Assembly (NCBI RefSeq): GCF_900095025.1
Contig: NZ_FMBK01000017.1
Location: 1 to 49,162 of the forward strand
From: Acinetobacter albensis
Lineage (GTDB): Bacteria > Pseudomonadota > Gammaproteobacteria > Pseudomonadales > Moraxellaceae
Length of the DNA stretch: 49,162 nt
Reading direction: 5' to 3'
The position numbers were made by a program, and so were the translations under genes. The notes beneath the pieces are model-generated. The model ran no database searches. It had not been told where the DNA came from and worked only from the letters and a program-made list of their open reading frames with translations. Shown here piece by piece: positions 44,106-49,162 of this stretch (the first letter of the stretch is position 1; the number at the start of each line of letters is the position of its first letter).

Positions 44106-44138
44106 ATGTTTTTATGTGGGGATTTAAAAACATATTTT
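44106..44138 (+). terminator. Weak terminator-like hairpin after the valine genes
   Basis: ATGTTTTTA (44106-44114) pairs with TAAAAACAT (44125-44133), then ATTTTAA. The stem is AT-rich, so its strength is doubtful. Confidence 0.45.
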
Positions 44139-44147
44139 AAGTCCTGA

Positions 44148-44261
44148 CTTTATGATCAGAAAAAATGGTCACTAGTGATTAGCCAGTTTATGAGTTTATT
44201 TCGTCATACTTTATTTCAAGATCCAAATTTACCTCTTGAACTTTTATCTGCGAGTTCATAA
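44148..44261 (+). pseudogene. Decayed C-terminal remnant of a PaaX-type regulator
   Basis: Between stops at 44145 and 44259 the translation contains FMSLFRHTLFQDPNLPLELL. This resembles the C-terminal segment of PaaX phenylacetyl-CoA repressors, whose tail has a DP-LP-ELLP-WPG pattern. After a TAA the same frame resumes with FLKARNL, where PaaX has W-G-A-L. No start or upstream domain is present. The location, 200 bases before paaY, fits the paaX-paaY order of Acinetobacter paa clusters. The rest of the 44086-44462 gap shows no gene. The match is short and from memory. Confidence 0.5.
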
Positions 44262-44462
44262 TTTTTAAAAGCACGAAATTTAAATAGCAATGGATATTAG
44301 ACATTTCAAAATGCAGGTCATGAGTTCTTGCTAGACACTGATCTTAGTTCTAAAGGTTTATGCCTCCAGTAAATTCGCAATTTTATAAATACTTTGATCA
44401 TTGAAAACAGGAAGAATTGAGTTATTAATTTAATTCTAAATTAAATTTTAAAGGAAGAGAAA

Positions 44463-45062
44463 ATGCCTTGTTATGCCATTGATGGTGTGATGCCTGTCGT
44501 TAGTCCAAAAGCGTATGTTCATCCTACGGCTGTATTGATTGGAGATGTGATCGTTGAAGCGGGTGCTTATATTGGACCATTTGCAGCTTTAAGAGCGGAT
44601 TTTGGTGGAATTCATATCCATAAAAATGCCAATGTTCAAGATTCTTGTATTATTCATGGATTTCCTAACTATGTAACCATTGTTGAGGAATATGGTCATA
44701 TAGGACATGGTGCGATTTTACATGGGTGCTTGATTCGTAAAAATGTGCTGATCGGTATGAATAGCGTAATTTTAGATGAGGCAGAGATTGGCGAAAATAG
44801 TATTATTGGTGCAAATAGTACGGTAAAAGCTAAAGCCAGAATTCCTGAGAATAGCTTGGCTTTAGGGAGTCCTGCACGCGTGATTCGCAGTCTGGCAGAA
44901 AATGAAATTGCATGGAAAACAAAAGGGACTGAAGAATATATTCAACTCACAGCACGTTGCTTAAATAGCATGCATGAGGTTGAACCTTTGTCAGAAAACT
45001 CAACAGAACGCCTAACGTATAAGCATTTTGCGTCACAGCATGTGATTAAAAGCAATCGTTAA
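44463..45062 (+). CDS. paaY: PaaY-like hexapeptide-repeat thioesterase
   Basis: This 199-residue protein has a left-handed beta-helix of gamma-carbonic-anhydrase type, seen in repeats such as VLIGDVIVEAGAYIGPFAALRADFG, VQDSCIIHGF and HIGHGAILHGCLIRKNVLIGMNSVIL. The His residues of HGF and HIGHGAILHGC are the metal ligands. The end AWKTKGTEEYIQLTARCLNSMHEVEPL is that of PaaY/CaiE. PaaY hydrolyses ring-hydroxylated CoA thioesters formed during phenylacetate breakdown and protects CoA pools. CaiE is the alternative, but no carnitine genes are present. No other paa gene is visible in the window. AAAGGAAGAG precedes the ATG. Confidence 0.85.
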   Translation: MPCYAIDGVMPVVSPKAYVHPTAVLIGDVIVEAGAYIGPFAALRADFGGIHIHKNANVQDSCIIHGFPNYVTIVEEYGHIGHGAILHGCLIRKNVLIGMNSVILDEAEIGENSIIGANSTVKAKARIPENSLALGSPARVIRSLAENEIAWKTKGTEEYIQLTARCLNSMHEVEPLSENSTERLTYKHFASQHVIKSNR

Positions 45063-45525
45063 TTATTCTGATTATAAGCAGGCTAGATCATTTCAAAAAG
45101 GTCTAGGGATGAGGTTGTAAGTTAAAATTGAGTATTAAATTCTGGAAATTCAAATAAAAATAATCGTTCTAGAGGGGCGTGATATATAAAATTAATCTTG
45201 ATATCTTAAAATGGTAAGGTTCTGAGGTTGAGTTCTGCAACCTGTATGTTGAGATTGGCACTAGGAGGTTTACCACAAGAAGAACGCATCGAAATGAATT
45301 AAAAGCAGAAATAAGTGCTGAATTCAGACAAAAGTTATCAATCCGCTAAAATCCCTCTATAATATGCAGCATTATTTTTAGAATGATGTATTTGGTGTAC
45401 ACACCGCATGCAAAAAATCTAATTCATCTTTTTTTAAGTCAATTTTTCTCTCTGATTCGGCTTATCGATCAATATATAAAATCTTGTGTATTTGTGACAA
45501 TGCATAAGCATTATTAGGTGCAAAC
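45063..45525. promoter_or_regulatory. paaY-to-osmC-ycaO gap with sigma70 promoter
   Basis: A good promoter reads TTATCA (45335-45340), 17 bases, TATAAT (45358-45363). Transcription would begin near 45370, leaving an untranslated leader of about 155 bases with a T-rich part at 45430-45450. The first 270 bases contain only short frames I do not recognise. Confidence 0.65.
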
Positions 45526-47736
45526 ATGGAAATTAAGGTCAATTATCTCGACAATCTTCGGCTTGAGGCTAAGTTTGATGACTTCACGGTGATTGCCGAC
45601 CAACCTATTCGCTACAAAGGTGATGGTTCTGCACCGGGGCCATTCGACTACTTTTTAGCATCTTCTGCTTTGTGTGCAGCTTACTTTGTTAAAGTTTACT
45701 GTCAAGCACGTGATATTTCGACGGATAATATTCGTCTTTCTCAAAATAATATTGTTGATCCAGAAAATCGATATAAACAGATTTTTAAGATTCAGATTGA
45801 ATTACCATCGGATATTTCAGAAAAAGATCGTCAAGGTATTTTGCGTTCAATTGATCGATGTACTGTCAAAAAAGTCGTTCAAACTGGGCCAGAGTTTGTG
45901 ATTGAGGCTGTCGAAAGTATTGATGCCGATGCACAAGCATTGCTTATGCCAAATTTGGCTTCAGAAAGCAGCACTCGTATTTTAGGGAAGGATCTGCCTT
46001 TAGAAGAAACCATCGCCAATATGTCTGCTATTTTGGCAGGTCTGGGCATGAAAATCGAAATTGCTTCATGGCGCAATATTGTACCCAATGTATGGTCTTT
46101 GCACATTCGTGATGCGCAATCTCCAATGTGTTTTACCAATGGTAAAGGTTCAACCAAAGAAAGTGCACTGGCTTCTGCATTAGGGGAGTTTATTGAACGC
46201 TTAAACTGTAATTTCTTCTATAACGACCAGTTTTGGGGTCAAGACATTGCTCAGGCAGAGTTTGTACACTATCCAGATGAAAAATGGTTTAAACCAGGCG
46301 TAGATGGGGCGTTGCCAACAGAAATTTTAGATGAATATACTTTAGATATTTATAACCCAGATGAGGAATTGCTGGGGACGCATTTGTTTGATACCAATTC
46401 AGGCAATATGGAGCGTGGTGTTTGTTCACTGCCATTTGTACGTCAGTCTGATGGTGAAACCGTTTATTTCCCTTCAAACTTAATTGAAAACTTGTATTTA
46501 AGTAATGGAATGAGCGCGGGAAATACCTTGGTTGAAGCTCAAGTTCAATGCTTGTCTGAAATCTTTGAACGTGCGGTTAAACGTGAAATTTTAGAAGGCG
46601 AAATGACGCTTCCTGATGTGCCACAGGAAATCTTAGCAAAATATCCGCAGATTGTTGCAGGCATTCAAGGTCTAGAAGAACAGGGCTTTCCTGTCTTGGT
46701 CAAAGATGCTTCATTGGGCGGTAAATATCCGGTTATGTGCGTCACCTTGATGAATCCACGAACGGGTGGAGTATTTGCTTCTTTCGGTGCACATCCAAGC
46801 TTGGAAGTGGCGCTTGAGCGTAGTCTCACAGAATTATTACAAGGTCGAAGTTTCGAAGGCCTTAATGACCTACCTAAACCCACTTTTAGCAGTAATGCTG
46901 TAACAGAACCGAATAATTTTGTTGAACACTTTATTGATTCTAGTGGCCTCGTATCATGGCGTTTTTTTAGTGCTCAAGCAGATCATGAATTTGTAGAATG
47001 GGATTTCTCAGGTCAAGGTGAAAACTCCAATGCTGATGAAGCCAAAGCACTTTTTGGTATTCTTGAAGAAATGGGTAAAGAAGTCTACATGGCGGTCTAT
47101 CAGCATTTAGGTGCAACAGCTTGTCGTATTTTAGTGCCGGGTTATTCAGAAATTTATCTGGTCGAAGATTTGATTTGGGATAATACCAATAAAGCCCTGT
47201 TCTTCCGTGAAGATATTTTGAACTTACATCGTTTAGATGAATCACGTCTTGAGGCATTGCTTGAACATTTAGAAGAATGTGATTCAGATGATTACACTGA
47301 AATCAAGACCTTGATTGGGATTGAATTTGATGACAATACTGTTTGGGGCCAACTCACCATTCTGGAGTTAAAACTTCAAATTTATCTTGCTTTACAACAA
47401 TTTGAAGAAGCTCAGGATTTGGTTGGGGCTTTTTTACAATACAACACCAATACTGTAGAACGTGGATTATTCTATCAATGCCTGAATGTGGTTCTAGAAG
47501 TCGAGCTTGATGATGAAATGGACTTAAGTGATTATGAAGCCAATTTCCGCCGTATGTTTGGTGATGAACGTATGAATGCAGTCATAGGTTCGATGGACGG
47601 TAGCATCCGTTTCTATGGTTTAACACCTACCAGTATGAAACTTGAAGGTCTTGATCGACATTTGCGCTTGATTGAGAGTTATAAAAAACTGCATCACGCA
47701 CGTGCCAATTTTGTGGCTAGATCAAGTGAAGATTGA
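45526..47736 (+). CDS. OsmC-YcaO fusion protein
   Basis: This 736-residue protein joins two domains. Residues 1-130 are OsmC-like, with GPFDYFLASSALCAAYFVKVYC and DRCTVKK; Cys50 and Cys112 match the peroxidatic and resolving cysteines of the family. Residues about 155-590 are a YcaO ATP-dependent domain, with KGSTKESALASALGEFIERLNC and LSNGMSAGNTLVEAQVQCLSEIFERAVKREI, whose Glu residues bind the nucleotide. An acidic helical tail follows. E. coli YcaO supports beta-methylthiolation of ribosomal S12, while other YcaO enzymes form azolines or thioamides. The chain has no C-terminal Pro-rich end, like E. coli YcaO. The role of the OsmC part is unknown. Confidence 0.88.
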   Translation: MEIKVNYLDNLRLEAKFDDFTVIADQPIRYKGDGSAPGPFDYFLASSALCAAYFVKVYCQARDISTDNIRLSQNNIVDPENRYKQIFKIQIELPSDISEKDRQGILRSIDRCTVKKVVQTGPEFVIEAVESIDADAQALLMPNLASESSTRILGKDLPLEETIANMSAILAGLGMKIEIASWRNIVPNVWSLHIRDAQSPMCFTNGKGSTKESALASALGEFIERLNCNFFYNDQFWGQDIAQAEFVHYPDEKWFKPGVDGALPTEILDEYTLDIYNPDEELLGTHLFDTNSGNMERGVCSLPFVRQSDGETVYFPSNLIENLYLSNGMSAGNTLVEAQVQCLSEIFERAVKREILEGEMTLPDVPQEILAKYPQIVAGIQGLEEQGFPVLVKDASLGGKYPVMCVTLMNPRTGGVFASFGAHPSLEVALERSLTELLQGRSFEGLNDLPKPTFSSNAVTEPNNFVEHFIDSSGLVSWRFFSAQADHEFVEWDFSGQGENSNADEAKALFGILEEMGKEVYMAVYQHLGATACRILVPGYSEIYLVEDLIWDNTNKALFFREDILNLHRLDESRLEALLEHLEECDSDDYTEIKTLIGIEFDDNTVWGQLTILELKLQIYLALQQFEEAQDLVGAFLQYNTNTVERGLFYQCLNVVLEVELDDEMDLSDYEANFRRMFGDERMNAVIGSMDGSIRFYGLTPTSMKLEGLDRHLRLIESYKKLHHARANFVARSSED

Positions 47737-47947
47737 AAGGCAAATTTTAGAAAGATGAGTCTAAATAATCTTACATAAGGATGGTAATGATTTAAGATGC
47801 TTGGCATCGTGAATGCATTAAATTGTGCTTCATGATGTCGAGTGATAATCACTACAGCTTTCTAGATTTCTGATTGCTTTGATAAAGAATAAATCTTTAC
47901 TTTGCTGAGCATCATCCATAAGAATTCAATATTTTCATTTATCCAAG

Positions 47948-48772
47948 TTAAATCACATTTCTTAATTCTCTTGCAGTTTCCTGCAATAAAGGCAAAATTT
48001 GCTCAACTAAATATTCCTTGGTAGTTCGCATGGTGGGTGACACAATATTCAAGGCAGCAATCACTTGGGCCTTAGGATTGTGAATAGGAACGGCAAGGGC
48101 ATGTACACCCAATTCATGCTCTTCTGAAGAATAGCACCAGTCTTGTTCTTTAATTTCAGCCAAGAGTTTCATGAAATCCTGATTATTGGTACAACTGTAT
48201 TTGGTTAAGCGTTTGAGCGGATATTTTTCTAACCATTGTATTTGTTCATCAGGTTCCAGTTGAGCCAATAAAATTTTCCCTGCTGACGTAGCATGAGCAG
48301 GTAACCGATTTCCTAAATGCAGACCATAAGGATTAACGCGATCCGTTTGTTGATGTGCAGCACTTCGAGCAATCGTAATGGCTTCATAGCCATCTAATAC
48401 CATGACTGAATAGATAAGCGACGTTTGATTGGTTAGTAGATTAAGTAAGGGTTGACAAATTTTAGGTAATTGAGCACCACTTAAATAAGCACCTGAAAAC
48501 TTTAATATTTTAGGTGAAAGGTAGTAGTAGTGCCCATCAAACTCTAAATAGCCTAAGTATTCTAAAGTGAGTAAATGCCTTCGTGCTGCCGCACGGGTCA
48601 TACCTGTTTTTTCTGCTGCAATACTAATATTTAAGCGATGTCGTTCAGGTCCGAAACAATCTAAAATCGCCATGCCTTTGCTAATCCCTGCTACAAAGTC
48701 TTCGTGTCGCATCACTTTTTGATTATCAGGGTTTTGTAAGGTTTTAGTTATTTTGCTTTTAACATCATCCAT
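47948..48772 (-). CDS. pcaU: IclR-family regulator of the pca operon
   Basis: This 274-residue IclR-type regulator has RHEDFVAGISKGMAILDCFG, the helix-turn-helix SIAAEKTGMTRAAARRHLLTLEYLGYL, and the effector domain with NPYGLHLGNRLPAHATSAGKILLAQL and SSEEHELGVHALAVPIHNP. This is the PcaU/PcaR pattern. PcaU of Acinetobacter activates the pca genes with protocatechuate. It diverges from pcaI, the classical arrangement, and the three-half-site operator lies between. The frame runs back to 48883 inside the operator; ATG 48772 (MDDVKSK) is the proper start because the extra 37 residues have no homologous character. Confidence 0.93.
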   Translation of the reverse strand: MDDVKSKITKTLQNPDNQKVMRHEDFVAGISKGMAILDCFGPERHRLNISIAAEKTGMTRAAARRHLLTLEYLGYLEFDGHYYYLSPKILKFSGAYLSGAQLPKICQPLLNLLTNQTSLIYSVMVLDGYEAITIARSAAHQQTDRVNPYGLHLGNRLPAHATSAGKILLAQLEPDEQIQWLEKYPLKRLTKYSCTNNQDFMKLLAEIKEQDWCYSSEEHELGVHALAVPIHNPKAQVIAALNIVSPTMRTTKEYLVEQILPLLQETARELRNVI

Positions 48773-48841
48773 AGCCGCGTTTCCATTGGTATATGTTAAA
48801 CATTTAAAATTCGATAAATAGAATATAAGGATTATATGATA

Positions 48842-48895
48842 GATCATTGCAATTATTGTTCGATGATCGAACAATAATTGCAATGATCGAACTTA
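48842..48895. promoter_or_regulatory. PcaU operator: long palindrome plus third half-site
   Basis: ATTGTTCGAT (48855-48864) and ATCGAACAAT (48866-48875) form a palindrome around G48865. A third half-site ATCGAACTTA (48886-48895) follows after exactly 10 bases, the layout described for PcaU in Acinetobacter baylyi. The inverted symmetry continues without mismatch over 23 bases per arm (48842-48864 and 48866-48888). Confidence 0.88.
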
Positions 48896-49067
48896 ATTGA
48901 TGTTTAACCATAGATCAATTTTAAAAAAGAATCAAAAATAGTAACAAGAAATCCGAATTAAAATACTCGGAATTGAATGATTTGAAATTATAGATGCATC
49001 ATTGATGTTATTCATCCAAAGAATACAAATGATCTTGATTGATGCAGGGTACAAACGGAGTTGTCAA

Positions 49068-49162
49068 ATGATAGATAAAAGCACTGCTTCATTACGTGAA
49101 GCCCTCTCCCAAATCAAAGACGGCTCCACCATCATGATTGGTGGTTTCGGTACCGCAGGACA
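49068..49162 (+). CDS. pcaI: 3-oxoadipate CoA-transferase subunit A, 5' end (partial)
   Basis: The last 95 bases encode MIDKSTASLREALSQIKDG followed by STIMIGGFGTAGQ, the N-terminus of PcaI including the glycine-rich GGFGTAGQ CoA site. GGAG lies seven bases before the ATG. It is divergent from pcaU and is the first gene of the pca operon, which continues beyond the window. The enzyme activates 3-oxoadipate with CoA from succinyl-CoA. It is colinear with but distinct from the paralogue at 1681. Confidence 0.93.
   Translation, partial: MIDKSTASLREALSQIKDGSTIMIGGFGTAG

Noticed and set aside
45253..45345. Short frames LALGGLPQEERIEMN and ELKAEISAEFRQKLSIR in the gap before osmC-ycaO
   Set aside because: They are in different frames, short, and matched no family I could name, so a gene relic cannot be claimed.
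48773..48883. N-terminal extension of PcaU to 311 residues
   Set aside because: The extra codons run through the operator palindrome and resemble no IclR protein. ATG 48772 gives the usual family length.

Overview
The window is AT-rich and looks like a chromosomal segment of an Acinetobacter-type gammaproteobacterium. The indicators are two DcaP-type trimeric porins with N-terminal coiled coils, an IclR-type PcaU regulator divergent from pcaI with its characteristic three-half-site operator, a NIS (IucA/IucC) hydroxamate siderophore locus, an OsmC-YcaO fusion, and otsBA. There are no rRNA or tRNA genes, insertion sequences or CRISPR arrays that I can see. Most of the window is catabolic or nutrient-acquisition DNA.

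Region 1 (1-8,500) handles dicarboxylates or organic acids. It holds the 3' end of glutaryl-CoA dehydrogenase, an aromatic-acid/H+ symporter, a two-subunit 3-oxoadipate-type CoA-transferase, a DcaP porin and a second MFS carrier. Convergent to these is a GcdG-like class III CoA-transferase, followed by a second close copy of the aromatic-acid symporter. Region 2 (8,716-15,885) is a MarR regulator divergent from badH-badI-aliB-aliA and another DcaP porin. This is the cyclohexanecarboxylate-to-pimeloyl-CoA route known from Rhodopseudomonas. The hydratase (BadK) is not in the cluster. Pimeloyl-CoA degrades to glutaryl-CoA, which region 1 enzymes handle, so the two regions plausibly form one functional unit.

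Region 3 (15,900-24,050) is a stress and miscellaneous zone. It has a small acidic/aromatic protein that appears to start with ATA, a Gln/Asn-only low-complexity repeat protein, a haem-oxygenase-like iron enzyme, an MFS carrier behind a terminator-like leader, trehalose synthesis genes otsB-otsA, and two small unknown genes (one a lipoprotein). It contains two long gene-free AT-rich stretches.

Region 4 (24,290-37,350) is an iron-regulated siderophore operon: three NIS synthetases, an N-hydroxylase, an MFS exporter, a FhuF-like reductase, an RraA-fold protein, an AlcB/IucB-type acyltransferase and a TonB-dependent receptor. Fur-box-like palindromes precede the first gene and the receptor. The composition resembles the acinetoferrin/baumannoferrin class, but no diamine-forming genes are present.

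Region 5 (37,355-44,090) is a valine-catabolism block: a LysR regulator divergent from mmsA-mmsB, then an acyl-CoA dehydrogenase, enoyl-CoA hydratase and 3-hydroxyisobutyryl-CoA hydrolase. Region 6 (44,100-49,162) has an orphan paaY preceded by what looks like a decayed paaX tail, the OsmC-YcaO fusion, and pcaU divergent from the truncated start of the pca (3-oxoadipate) operon.

All assignments come from reading translated sequence and motifs by eye. No database search was run, and start codons were chosen from visible ribosome binding sites.
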